64,000 nucleotides of DNA from Parelaphostrongylus tenuis (taxonomy: Eukaryota > Nematoda > Chromadorea > Rhabditida > Metastrongylidae), in contig JAHQIW010006282.1 of NCBI GenBank assembly GCA_019055375.1, positions 1 to 64,000 of the forward strand. The letters run 5' to 3'. The notes under the pieces are model-generated. The model was not told the DNA's origin and searched no databases. It saw only the letters and a list, made by a program, of their open reading frames with translations. Below, piece by piece: positions 45,565-53,960 of this stretch. How positions within the stretch are numbered: the stretch's first letter is position 1; each line of letters starts with the position of its first letter. Both the position numbers and the translations under genes were made by a program.

Positions 45565-48500
45565 TGGTTTGTCTGTGTTCGGGTGTAATAGGTGCATAAA
45601 TAAATGTTTTACAAGCATTTCGTCAAAACTTTCTCCACAAGCATTTCGTCAAAACTTTCTCCCCAATCTATCACTAGGTCGTTCCATAGGTATTGGCACT
45701 AGAGCAATAAACATCAAATCTATTAACCAGATGTGATTGAAATTTCATGATTTTGGTACTGCTCAATTGCTCATTTTCTTGGAAACAATTTGGTCTTCAA
45801 CTTACCTATACTTGTTTCAGGATGAAGCTGTCATGGGAACAAATTCGCTTGCTACTCATACATGGATGGCACGTAGTGAAAAACGCTAGTGGAGCGCGCG
45901 CAAGATTGATGGAGATTCTTGTGGACGGCCCGAGCGCGACTTTTCCACCAGACTGTTCTCTCCAGTTTTCAGCTTCGCAAAGCTTTCAGCTTCCTAGCCG
46001 TCCTTTTTGCAACCGTACTATCGCCTCAAATTCCATTAGTTCTGCTCGCCACTACACTAACATTTTCCCCTATTCGCCATTCGTGCTTGAGTAGCAAGCG
46101 AATTTTTTTTCACGACAGCTCAATTTTAAGGCGAGTATAGGCAAATTGTATACCAATACCAAAATCTTCGCAAGAAAATGCGCAATTCAAAGACATTGAA
46201 ATCATGCAATCTTAATACTTGTAGTTAAAAAATTTGTTATTTATTGCCTTAGTGCCTAAGTTTATGGAGCGACCTAATATATTTATTACACGAACCGTTA
46301 TCACAGTTTACTGTGCGGATCCCATCGCTCCTTGAATTCAATTCGTTTCCCTGAATTCAACCTCTCTAATGGTCTCCGAACATCTCACGTGTTGCTTCGG
46401 CTGCTGTTTGAAGATTTCGCTTTTTTTTTTGTGAACGGCGTAGAATGGTGTTCGAGACGATTCTCCTTGCAATCTCGGAGGTAGCCGAGCTAAGGCATCC
46501 TAAGCGTTCGCTGATTAATTGCAAGAATGTTGAGGAGTGGACTGAACCACCGTTACTTAAATCCTCCGTTTGCTTCCTGATTCTCCTTTTTTTTCGTTTG
46601 TACCGCATAATTAATCCTTGCCGGCACTTCCTCTTGTGTCCAATATAGTTCAGTACCGTAATCCCGAAAAAAAAGTCATAAATAATAGAATGTGACCAAT
46701 TTGAGTACTATCACTCACAAATATCGTTCCATTCATTGTCACACTTTATCATCTTTTCATTATATCCAATTATGTATAGAACAAAGTAGAAACCACTCCA
46801 ATCAACAACTACGCAATAGTATAAGCAAATGCTCATTGATGTAATGGCCATTGTCCAGCCCATCCCTATAAATGTCACCATATACGGTGTGTTTGCATAG
46901 CATTATACTAGGTCTTCTCAAAAGTTATAGCACTAAAGCAATAAACGCCAAATTTATTAGATAGACGTGATTATAATTGCTTAATAAAATTATTGAAAAT
47001 ATGCACCATCAGCCTGAGCACATTTCTGCCATCTCTCAGGTAACAAATCAATCCCGATTTGTGCAGAAGAATGCAATGTGAGTCTTCTTTCGATACTAAA
47101 TTTATTTACACTTGCCGTATCGTGGCAGCTCAACAAAACGTCTATCGCAATTTGATACTTTACGAGTATGAATTGAGACGCGATGCACAGACCGCCTTCG
47201 AGAACACCAACCGTGCAGAGGTTCAAGGATTTGTATCCAGGCGAACAGCGTGTTAGGATTCTTTGCTGAGTTTCACGCCGCCAACACCAACATGATGGAC
47301 CAGCTGTGCTCCAGACGTCAGCACGAGGATGGTCGAGAGGCCGAAAAGAGGAAGTTGATCGAAGTGGGCTAGAAGTTGCTAGATCATACCTCATACAGTC
47401 CTGACTTGTCGCCGTCTAACTATCACCTCTTCCTGTCGCTGGAGCACTTCCTGAGCAAGGACAATTTCTGGGACATCAGTCATTTGGCGTGAAGGATTGA
47501 CAACTTTTCTTTGAATTCAAGGATGACGAGTTCTATGAGCGCGGTATTGATTTCTTGCCTGAGAGATGGTGGAAATGTGTTCAGGTTAGTTGGCGGGTAC
47601 TTTGAATATCGTTGCCGAGCAATTCTGATTACTTCTGGTTAGTAAATCCCAAGACCGACTGTCTATCAACCTCGGCATGCTTCAGTAATTCTTATTTTTT
47701 CTTCTTCTTGAGCGAGGCACGAGGTGTTGAATCCAAACTTTATTCACACAATCAACAGCTAACGTTTCGGCAGGTCGCCTTCGTCAGAGCCTGGAAAGGT
47801 CAAAGTTGTTTACAATCCAATCAGTCAAACACTCCATCACTTTTTTAGAGGAAAATTGTCAGACTTAGATTTCGATCGCATCAAGCACAAAGTCAACCTT
47901 AAACATACTCACCGCTTTTATAATATGTCATGATCGAAATCTACGTCTGACAATTTTCTCTAAAAAAGTGATGGACGTGTTTGACTGATTGGATCTTAAG
48001 CAACTTCAACATTTCCAGGATCTGACGAAGGCGACCTGCCGAAAACGTTAGCTGTTTGATTGTGTGAATAATGTTTGGATTTAACACCTCTGGTTGATAA
48101 ATTTGGGGATTACTGCTCTAGTGCCATAACTTATAAGAAGACCCAATAGTACAGTAGAGTACTTTTTGTGCTTATATACATGAGATGTACGGCGGAAGTT
48201 CATGTATCTCACCTTGCATTGCTGGAATATAATGCCTATAGATTATCGAAGGTCCTGAACTTGTGTATTGGCCGACTGTCATCTCGAGAAACATCAACGG
48301 TAATCCGACAAACACAACACATATGAGATAAGGAAACAGAAATGCACCTAAATGTTGTTCAAAACAAAAAAATTATGTGTTAAATACACTTTGTAGGATA
48401 AGAAATGAATGAAAAAATTGATGAACGTGAGAACGCTACGATTAGCCAGGAGGCAGCTGTGGATCTTCAACTGTTTCCTATCTGGTCGGCACCTATTCAT

Positions 48501-50856
48501 GCAATTTATCGTGAACACAGTAAGGAGGTGTTTATAGCCAATAAAAGTTCACTAATGATAATAAGTGTGGTATTTTCTAAAGTGTTGCAATATGTAAAGA
48601 TAGATTGCTGCATCTAGAGGCAGAAGAGGATCGATCAGAGTCTGCTGGAATAAGTGTTTAAGATGCTTTTCCTATAAGAGAACAGGGAATATTCGAGCTC
48701 ATTTGCTGTAGAAGAATTTTTCATAGGTGCGTTAGTAATCATTCGAAATCGTGAATCTCTGGCTAGAGCCGTACATGTTCGATATTCAAAACACACTTTT
48801 ACAATGCTGTAGAATTTGAAATAACATCGGCAGCACGCCTTCATTTTTATCACGCATATTAATCGCTGGAAGCACGAAATTCATATGAACGTATACAGAA
48901 AATTTCGCAGTATACGAGTCAGTCGTTTCGTATTAAGCTATTTTCAAAGGGCAGAAAAAATTCGCATTTGGATAATAAGTCGCACTCCGCATGTCCAATG
49001 CGTCAGGCCACCGACTGATTGCCCAGCCCCCACCCCCGTGCATTAGCCCCTAGGCAAGCCGCCGCATATGTGAAACTCGGTCTTATCCTCCCCTTTACAA
49101 TGCGGTGAAACGGTCTTTCCAGAAAATAAGCACAGCGTTGGATCATTGAGACACAGGCTATTGACTTATCACTATTAGTTCAAAGAAAGAGCTCATCCCG
49201 GAGAGGTGTAAAACACAAAATAATTTCTTTCTTCTACAGAGCTATCAAAAAGATATTTCAAAAAGCAAACACATTTTAGAATTTGTGCTATTGAAAGGAT
49301 GCTGGCACTCTAACTAAGGAGTTTTGCCCAGCAAAATATATGCGAGATAAGCAAAAAAAGCGTGATCGTCTGAAGCATAATTTATTTGGATTTTGCAGCT
49401 TATAAAATGGTGTTTAGAAAACGGTCACGTAAGCTCTAGCCAGAGATTCAAGCTTTCGAATGGACGTCGAATTTATTTGTTCCCTTATAAACGAAAAGTT
49501 CCGCTTTTATCCCATGAAGGTGTCCTAGACTTCGGCATTTCACTAACTCTTTGATGAACGACCAATCACTACCGTTGCCGCAGGTTATCACATTGAAGTC
49601 AGTATTGATTTAGTGACTAGTGATGATTTCTAATATAGCAAATTATTCTAAAAAGTAGCCGTTCTAATTTTTGATTCACAAAAGAAGAACAGATTTCGAA
49701 AAGGCTTGAGGGAGATAAGAAAGAAATTGAAAAAGTTAATTTGAAGGATTATGTGCATAGAAAAGTGTATTTATCTACGTCACGAGTTGATCCACGAACT
49801 GTTGGTAGAATCGCGAATAACATGCTCACTTCCTCCATGACTATATGCTAACGTCGGAAATCGCCAAATATTTCCTAGTCCAACAGCGAGTCCAACTACA
49901 GAAAGGTGAAACTCCGTCTCATTATCCCAATATCCACGGTTTGCAGTTGAGTTTTCTAAAATCGGTTAATCATCAGTTAAACTTTGCATAGGGGTTATTG
50001 GCTTGATTTGATATATAGGGAAGAAACTGTTATGAAAAAGTAACAAAACGGCGTGTTTGCAACGTGAGGAGCGAAACAGTGCCTTGTCCTATCAACTAGT
50101 TTTGTGATACACAGCATAATCACCTATTATCAACTTCATTTCCATGTTACACGACCCGTTATCACAATTTGCTGTGCAGATCCTAACACTTGCAATCGAT
50201 TCGTTTCCTCGTATTCATCCTCTACAGAGATCGTTGAAGATTTTATGGGTTGGTTCGATTACAGCTTGAGGATTCCTTCTTCCTTATGAACGCTGGTCGA
50301 AACGATTCTTTTTGCAATCTTGTATGTAACCGGGCTAAGGTGTTTCCTACGGCGCTCGATGACTGACTGCAGGAGAGTGTTGAGGGAGAAAATCGAGTTA
50401 GTGCATTGCTTATCAGATCGCTTTGTGATACACCACATAATAGCCAAAGCGCTACCTCGTTCCATTTGTGGGCATAAATCGTGGATATAGATACGCCCAC
50501 ATGTTCTAGGTTAAGTCGACGTCAGGAAAGCAACGATTCCATCGATTCTCTTCTGATAGATATCGGTCTTTTCTACAGGAATAGACTATCCAGCGGAATT
50601 GACATCGTATGTCATGGAATACAAATAAATAATCTTAATGAAGTCAAAAGTCTACCCAGTCATTAATTCTGGTGGTTGGCTTTCAGTGGATGTGTTTCCC
50701 AACGGTCCTCTGTTAGCTTTCCTGGTTCTGTTAGAGTAGTATCCAGGTTACTCTGTACATCATGAACCTTTGATCAATGTTGCGGCATCTTGTCCGTTCC
50801 TGACGCGCCATCCAACTCCAAAGTATTTGTACTTACCTTTCCTATCCGATGTCTCC
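32016..50856 (-). CDS. SLC6-family sodium-coupled neurotransmitter or amino-acid symporter
   Basis: Fifteen exons, about 615 codons, reproduce the SLC6/SNF architecture of twelve membrane helices with Na+-driven uptake at the plasma membrane. TM1 carries GLAVGLGNIWRFPTLAY; TM2 FLFPYLICVVFVGLPLMF and MTVGQYTSSGP; TM5-6 TLEGAIDGISHFLGKPDF and CYTLEVGYGG with SSYNH; TM7 LLMGLMAGVTVFATLGYL; TM8 FVAYPEAMGKMP; TM10 FYWFTIYDEF; TM11-12 SWRFITPLI and YEFPGWAT. TM1 has Gly where monoamine transporters have Asp, pointing to an amino-acid-like substrate (inference). One-base breaks occur in exons at 42933, 38569 (two) and 32337. The extreme 5' end and perhaps an exon of extracellular loop 2 are missing. 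The paralogue among nematode snf genes cannot be fixed by eye. Confidence 0.85.
32337..32427 (-). CDS. SLC6 exon, TM12
   Basis: TTTTTTCAG acceptor and GTGAGC donor. AYGWF, then after one surplus T LGLGPISFILIIFIHNLFEF and LNKGQ: the last helix of the fold. 91 nt versus 90 expected. Confidence 0.8.
32460..32780 (-). repeat. SINE S1, degraded minus copy
   Basis: ACCATGCATTCGACTTCACC, GCATAACTGGCCTACACAG and AACTGCTGCGCTACGCGCAC keep the order tail, body, head. Confidence 0.6.
33060..35385 (+). mobile_element. RTE-type LINE relic: endonuclease plus reverse transcriptase
   Basis: Frame-hopping translation recovers the RTE protein in order: FKVIIGDFSRKLD (endonuclease, about 33090), a stretch parallel to the KFYTGSDH part, WEDTVISNIDMEY, SPETFEVVQQR, KFAKHYREVIKEDLKR, a KEIVHDYYPD segment, TVLIDTLALLFACYLPEFNV, WKNVVLLFKNSDFHDIGSCH, then HLIFIGLKKDFETVET (RT motif A region), DVRKEVQQGDTV*PKLF, and the ADD-box region now reading RFADS instead of the family's RFADD. 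It ends MDESRCRLK and DDRRDIRRYG near 35350. Many stops and frameshifts make it a dead copy. It lies antisense in the SLC6 intron between exons at 35832 and 32427. Confidence 0.85.
35600..35715 (-). repeat. SINE S1 fragment
   Basis: ACAAGTCTAATACCAATTTGG, ACCATGGGATTATGAGG and CACCTCTAACCGC match body and head of the SINE; the tail is absent. Confidence 0.45.
35832..35915 (-). CDS. SLC6 exon, TM11
   Basis: TTCTTTTCAG acceptor and GTATTG donor, 28 codons in phase 0: TVFVLTFIRGPLVLEMATEV and YEFPGWAT, the loop and start of TM12 (family Y.YP.WA). Confidence 0.85.
36003..36130 (-). CDS. SLC6 exon, TM10-TM11 loop
   Basis: AACTTCAG acceptor and GTTGTG donor. GYRNLYDDLSEMLGEPREDW and SWRFITPLIT match family FSDDIE.MLG...W..CW.F..P. 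Confidence 0.9.
36850..37430 (+). mobile_element. RTE-type LINE 5' end fragment
   Basis: GC-rich leader (CCCGGTTAGTCGCGAGGGCA ... GCATGCAATCAAGTGGCTGA) ends at an ATG-bearing stretch near 37345 that translates as MTIFTYNARTL, the start of the nematode RTE endonuclease domain. Everything downstream is truncated. The region 36981-37191 open on the minus strand is a shadow of this leader. Confidence 0.65.
37464..37901 (+). other. Unassigned open stretch in an SLC6 intron
   Basis: Both strands are open for long distances here. The plus strand gives CCGFDSSELTFVCEAGLPLL followed by VEDARTAFISTLSKS and, in another frame, IMIVQQVAPHPRSIYVKIKV. It ends in a stop at 37901 directly before a SINE. No family was recognised. 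It may be a retrocopy or a nested gene remnant. Confidence 0.25.
37925..38230 (-). repeat. SINE S1, well-preserved minus copy
   Basis: AAAGCTCTCGGCGTTGATCA through CTCCCAGACAAGTCTGAGAC and GATCGAACCGTTGACG to CTGCGCCACATGCGCTC. Nearly identical in layout to the copy at 22880. Confidence 0.85.
38329..38428 (-). CDS. SLC6 exon, TM10
   Basis: CAATTTTAG acceptor and GTAATT donor. SGFYWFTIYDEFCGTASACL and IITLELILLNYVY correspond to G.Y.F...D.Y.A. of TM10. Confidence 0.85.
38569..38693 (-). CDS. SLC6 exon, TM9
   Basis: CTGATTTTAG acceptor and GTAGGG donor. GLCECFFTCIYDQFPRTRNL, then after one missing A KWLIALSSSIVYGLSFTSLC and HR. The donor side also appears to carry one extra G. Confidence 0.8.
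38741..38857 (-). CDS. SLC6 exon, TM8
   Basis: ATGTTTAG acceptor and GTAAAT donor. LPLVFVAYPEAMGKMPYPRI and WGTLLFSMLLFFGLGSFA. The family's LG.DS motif reads FGLGS here, losing the Asp. Confidence 0.9.
39130..39411 (-). CDS. Unrecognised ORF with possible acceptor, within an SLC6 intron
   Basis: After a TTCTTCTTCACAG acceptor-like site the minus strand is open for about 93 codons to a stop. The peptide is hydrophilic and includes MTSVRDLFGYGSLHNPSKNA and YPPIPRLQAESTNSAFKDVY. Upstream another frame is open too. It does not fit the phase of the SLC6 exon at 40680. It may be the last exon of a nested minus-strand gene; low confidence. Confidence 0.3.
   Translation of the reverse strand, partial: SSSSFPSMTSVRDLFGYGSLHNPSKNAYPPIPRLQAESTNSAFKDVYQENQDSANSSLSLRKQIRGPSWTMNTMKINQCKRHNKYERRLVKYF
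40680..40803 (-). CDS. SLC6 exon, TM7
   Basis: TCGTTCCAG acceptor and GTAAAA donor. SAWIVVIGNLLMGLMAGVTV and FATLGYLSQQLHKPIHAVVS match family N..TS..AGFVIFS.LG.M. Confidence 0.9.
41835..42343 (+). mobile_element. Mariner relic M2, transposase C-terminus
   Basis: TA-flanked ends GGTCTTCTCATAAATTCTG and AAAGAAGACC. The right part encodes HPPYSLDLSPSDYPLFRLLE, retaining the third catalytic Asp of the DD34D triad, then KDDEFYERGIDLLPER and CVQANGAYF in neighbouring frames. The N-terminal two thirds are lost. Confidence 0.8.
42528..42632 (-). CDS. SLC6 exon, TM6
   Basis: TGTCTTCCAG acceptor and GTACGT donor. TWIAALIQICYTLEVGYGGI and LALSSYNHKHNNCYR, exactly 35 codons. The unwound TM6 region reads YTLE where the family normally has FSLG. 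Confidence 0.9.
42736..42864 (-). CDS. SLC6 exon, TM5
   Basis: CACTTTTAG acceptor and GTGAGAA donor. VTTIAPFFIVTILFFRAVTL and EGAIDGISHFLGKPDFNKMF match family TA.FPY..L..LL.RG.TLPGA..GI..YL.PD. Confidence 0.95.
42933..43094 (-). CDS. SLC6 exon, TM4
   Basis: AACAATAG acceptor and GTGAGT donor. STGVDDFGGMNWITLFSILV and LNILNFTILMNGFQVPGK. One extra A in the AAAAA run displaces the expected GKMGY ending. Confidence 0.85.
43340..43790. repeat. Imperfect inverted repeat
   Basis: TTGGTAACCTTTTAGTGTTTTCGCC near 43351 is mirrored by GATGAAGGCAAAGGTACTAAC near 43678. CACTTTGCGACAAGGACC-type arms also mirror. A decayed MITE. Confidence 0.45.
43905..44590. repeat. GC-rich foldback element
   Basis: Left arm GACACTGCGTTAGCGCCGCT ... 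GTGCCGAGTGGTTGG ... ATCGGGAAGAAAGTTG; right arm ACGTTCTTCCCGATGGCCGG ... CCAACCACTCGGCACTACG ... GAATAGTGCAGTGTCC. Arms of about 110 bp are separated by AT-rich sequence. No coding match. Confidence 0.65.
45677..46274. mobile_element. Mariner foldback derivative M3
   Basis: TA-flanked inverted ends GGTCGTTCCATAGGTATTGG and the complement of [40 protein letters not shown] on the left is the transposase N-terminus. The right half holds the inverted copy (GTGCTTGAGTAGCAAGCGAA). Same architecture as M1, of similar length. Confidence 0.7.
46368..46545 (-). repeat. SINE-like family S2, minus copy
   Basis: CCTTGCAATCTCGGAGGTAG, CCGAGCTAAGGCATCC and AGCGTTCGCTG match the S2 body complement. Confidence 0.5.
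46719..46865 (-). CDS. SLC6 exon, TM3
   Basis: CATTTATAG acceptor and GTGAGTG donor. GMGWTMAITSMSICLYYCVV and VDWSGFYFVLYIIGYNEKMI, ending CDNEWND, match family GW......S..V..YYN.I..W and C..EWN. No frame break. Confidence 0.9.
46911..48144. mobile_element. Mariner relic M4, rearranged and interrupted
   Basis: TA-flanked ends GGTCTTCTCAAAAGTTATAG and its inverse CATAACTTATAAGAAGACCC. From left to right: an inverted transposase C-terminus (minus strand: GIDLLPERWQKCAQADGAYF), then a plus N-terminus (LILYEYELRRDAQTAFENTN), then a plus C-terminus (SYSPDLSPSNYHLF). The third catalytic Asp is replaced by Asn. A separate palindrome is inserted near the right end. Confidence 0.8.
47717..48093. repeat. 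Palindromic element nested in mariner M4
   Basis: Left arm GAGGTGTTGAATCCAAACTT ... AACGTTTCGGCAGGTCGCC ... AGTGATG-type; right arm GGCGACCTGCCGAAAACGTT ... AATGTTTGGATTTAACACCTC. Arms span about 170 bp each with a short centre near 47900. Confidence 0.8.
48213..48347 (-). CDS. SLC6 exon, TM2
   Basis: AACATTTAG acceptor and GTGAGA donor. AFLFPYLICVVFVGLPLMFL then EMTVGQYTSSGPSIIYRHYI. The GQYTS.G motif contains the chloride-site Tyr of the family. Phases match both neighbours. Confidence 0.95.
48640..49510. repeat. Family B inverted-repeat element
   Basis: AGTAATCATTCGAAATCGTG and the inverse ATTCAAGCTTTCGAATGGAC, with GCTGGAAGCACGAAATTCAT in the left arm; lies in the intron between SLC6 TM1 and TM2 exons. 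Confidence 0.6.
49830..49955 (-). CDS. SLC6 exon, TM1 with family signature
   Basis: CCGATTTTAG acceptor and GTGAGC donor. RGYWDNETEFHLSVVGLAVG followed by LGNIWRFPTLAYSHGG. The unwound TM1 Na+/substrate site sequence is intact. Confidence 0.95.
50215..50385 (-). repeat. SINE-like family S2, minus copy
   Basis: TTTGCAATCTTGTATGTAAC, CGGGCTAAGGTGTTTCCTAC and GACTGCAGGAGAGTGTTGAG correspond to the S2 body complement. Confidence 0.5.
50837..50856 (-). CDS. SLC6 20-bp microexon (ETSDRK)
   Basis: TATATTTTAG acceptor and GTAAGTAC donor bound 20 bases whose phases (1 before, 1 after) join exactly to the TM1 exon: ETSDRK then E-NSTANRG. The length is unusual but both splice sites are strong. Exons farther 5', including the start codon, were not identified. 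Confidence 0.6.
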
Positions 50857-51211
50857 CTAAAATATAAACAGTACACAGATCTAATTGTAATAGAATTATT
50901 CATAATTTCTTGATTGTACAGCTTCCAGAAAAGTACACTCACGTCATAACATCAATAGAGGACTCAGTTCTCTATGGACCACCCTCAAAGGTTCCGCGAC
51001 CAGTTCCGAAGTCGAGATGGCGGCTGCTGAGTTTTGATAGAAATGAGACTTACTTCACTTCTAAACGCTTATATAGGCGCTACGTGCTTATCAACTGACT
51101 GATAATGGTAATAAACTGTATACACAACCCCCCCGCCCCTCCGCCCCCCCACAGCATAAAATGGCTGACTATACGTCTTCTCGTAGAGAAATACACTGAA
51201 TCGAGATATTT

Positions 51212-51370
51212 AACCCCTTGGGGACCTCTACTGATAGTAGGCCGACGCGCTGCGCCCGCGCAGCAGATTCTGCCTGACTGTCTTGTCCCGCGATACGATG
51301 CCGCCATTACAGTAGCAGAGTGAGATACGGCGTGCTGCGTTTCGTAGTCATACATAGTCCCCAAAGGGTC
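51212..51370. repeat. Palindromic TTAA-type MITE (family P2)
   Basis: TTAACCCCTTGGGGACCTCT and CATAGTCCCCAAAGGGTCAA are the ends. GCCGACGCGCTGCGCCCGCG lies inside. A second copy at 62280-62495 shares ends and the GCCATTACAGTAGC core. Confidence 0.65.
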
Positions 51371-51539
51371 AAGTTGACCACGTGACATGCCCTTTAGTGC
51401 ACACGCTTCGTTATCTTGTGACTAACGAAATAAAACATGATATCCTTGCTCGTCTTGTTTACAAATTCACACTTGTCTTACGCAAAAAAAAACTCAGTTC
51501 AGTTTGATAAGAATGTCGATCAAAGAGCGCACTTATATG

Positions 51540-52700
51540 TTAGACGGCGACAATCTTTGGGCCGATCTCATTCGCTGGACAGGAAATTCTTATATGGCTG
51601 ATAGCATCATCTGAAAATTTAAATCTTTAGCTATCACTCCACGTCGCTGGTTCTTCAAAACGCTTCTCTATAATGCTGTAGCATATAGAATAATACTTTG
51701 TTTCACACTTGCTTTCGGCTTCATTTTAAACACGCGCATAAATAGCTGGAAGCACAGAAAAACATATCAACGTGTACGGAATCTTCCGTAGTATCAGAAC
51801 CATACGTTTTTATTCAAAGTTTCTGTCGATGCAATGGCAAATTCCTCAATAATATTACAATAGGTGCAGCCAGTTCAACGCATAGTGCGGTGAATCACTA
51901 TCGAGCTACGCGCATGAATCAGGTTATTACCTTACTAACAGGTCGCCGCTGTGGCTTCTCTTCACATTTTACACTTATGAAGTTTTTCAATTCACCACAG
52001 GGTGAAGAAGAAGTAACTTAGCGGAATTTATGTGGCGCCAGATGATCGCAGCTACAATTTTTGATTTTCAGCCTCACAGTTCATGTAATCTTATTATGAT
52101 TGTGTGATGATTATATCAAATCAGTATTGGAGGCAATTACGGCCTTCTGGCCTCCTTAATGCCTTCAAAGTGATCATAGAGATCATAGTGTTGATTTATT
52201 TATTCTTATTCATAGCACAATAATGAATATTCCAACATTGTGCTTATTTTGTGGAAATATCGCTAGCAGGGCAAGGAGATCAAATTTTACATTCATGACG
52301 ATCTTGTTTACCGGCCAACTCACGAAGCGACGGGAGAGATAGTGGGCGAAGCAGGGGCACGGCGATCGATTGCGTTTGAAAACACTGTTATTCAATTGAG
52401 GTTTTCTCACCGCATCGACAGACACTTTAGATAAAAACGTAGACTGTGATAGTACGGAAAATTCCCTACACTCTGGTATGCTTTTCGTGCTTCCAGCAAT
52501 TTATACACGTGATAAAAATGAAGGCGAAAGGTAAGTGTGAAACATAATTTTATTTTGGATGCTACATCGTTATAAAAGGGTGTATTGACAAACCGGCGAC
52601 AAGGTGTTTTTAGCCAGAGATTTAATCTTTCAAGTGAATACTAATACTTCTACTTAAAATTCCTGTCCAGCGAATGAGGTCGACTTAAGTGTTTGTCACA
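51540..52700. repeat. Family B inverted-repeat element
   Basis: TTCGCTGGACAGGAAATTCT and the inverse AAATTCCTGTCCAGCGAATG at the tips, with mirrored inner arms (TCACTCCACGTCGCTGGTTC and GACAAACCGGCGACAAGG). Confidence 0.65.
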
Positions 52701-53229
52701 GTCTAACATATCCCAATTAGCACAATGCCATGTTTTTAACTTGCACCAGGGCTAACCGAGTTTCCTAACCGTTGTGAAGCCGTGAAAATCGGTACCGGAC
52801 TTATCTACGACGAGATCTATACCATCCACAAAAGCTAATAAATCTCTGAGGTAATCATTTGAAAACGATTTATCATGTCTGTCCGAGAATTCTACGTTGA
52901 TTCTGCAACCGGCATCAACGGGCACTCATCGAATACACGAAGATCGAATTTTTCAAAAAGCAGCCGAATCCAGAGACAAACTCGAAAATCTTCGCGGATT
53001 ATGGATGCGAGAGCACGAGTGAAATGAAAGACGCTACTATTATTGGCACAATTTGATATGTAAAGTAGAGTCATAATATTGAGAAAACATCATTGCTGCA
53101 TATAAGGTACTGCTGTAGAACATTGGTCTGGGCTCAACTGGTAGTCAATTACAGATAATCAGTTGTTCCATAAGTTCTTTCGCATGTCGACACTTTTGTT
53201 ATTTCAACTGTTATTGATATATACCCAGT

Positions 53230-53660
53230 ATCTTAGAGTGATGTGCAAATCTTAGCACCAGACGGGACTAGAACCCGCACCTCACTCTTTGCGGGAATGC
53301 GTGCTCTCTCCGTTACATTACTGACGCCCATTTTGCACATCACTCTTTCTACGCTACAGCGCACCGATCTGTCAGTCGCCAGCCGTCAACGGCCTGGCCC
53401 GGGTAGTCGACCTCGACATTGAACCCAGTCACGCTAACAGATATTGGGTCTTGTAAATCAAATGAAATTGTTTTATTCCACCGCTTTTTTTTCCGTGGTA
53501 TGATGTCAAGATATATACCAAGTGTTATAGAGTGATGTGCAAAACTTTAGCGCCAAGCGGGACTAGAACCTGCACCTCACTCTTTCCGGGAATGCGTGCT
53601 CTATCCGTTACATCATCAAGTTTTGCACATCACTCTATAACACTCGGTATATATCTATAA
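53230..53660. repeat. Two tRNA-like units with inverted flanks
   Basis: Minus units at 53253-53330 and 53550-53625 share ACGGGACTAGAACCCGCACC- or AGCGGGACTAGAACCTGCAC-type T-arms and ACTCTTTCCGGGAATGCGTG-type anticodon regions. The right unit is framed by TATAGAGTGATGTGCAAAAC and its inverse TTTTGCACATCACTCTATAA, so the block can fold on itself. Confidence 0.65.
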
Positions 53661-53774
53661 CATCATACCACCGCAAATTAGGGGTTAAATAAAAACAATT
53701 TCACTGTTATTTATTCAAGAAATCAGTATTCAGCATTTTAGTCACCATGATAACCAATAAATAATAATAATAAT

Positions 53775-53960
53775 GGGGTGTCGTGGCCTAGGGTTGTGAT
53801 GCTGGTCATGGTGCGCGTGAAGCTGAGCTCCACCCCCCAACACTTTCCGACAGTCAACAAGAACTCTCTATGGAACGCCACAGCCTGATTATCCTCAAGT
53901 TGCAAGAAGACATGCTCGGCCAGTATTCCATGTTATTCAAGAAGGCGAACAACGAATCCA
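53775..53960 (+). repeat. SINE-like family S2, partial plus copy
   Basis: TGTCGTGGCCTAGGGTTGTG, AACACTTTCCGACAGTCAAC and CAGCCTGATTATCCTCAAG. Confidence 0.55.

Noticed and set aside
52874..53026. 50-codon plus-strand ORF starting MSVREFYVDSATG
   Set aside because: Looks exon-like in composition but stands alone, lacks splice partners and a hydrophobic frame is open on the other strand.
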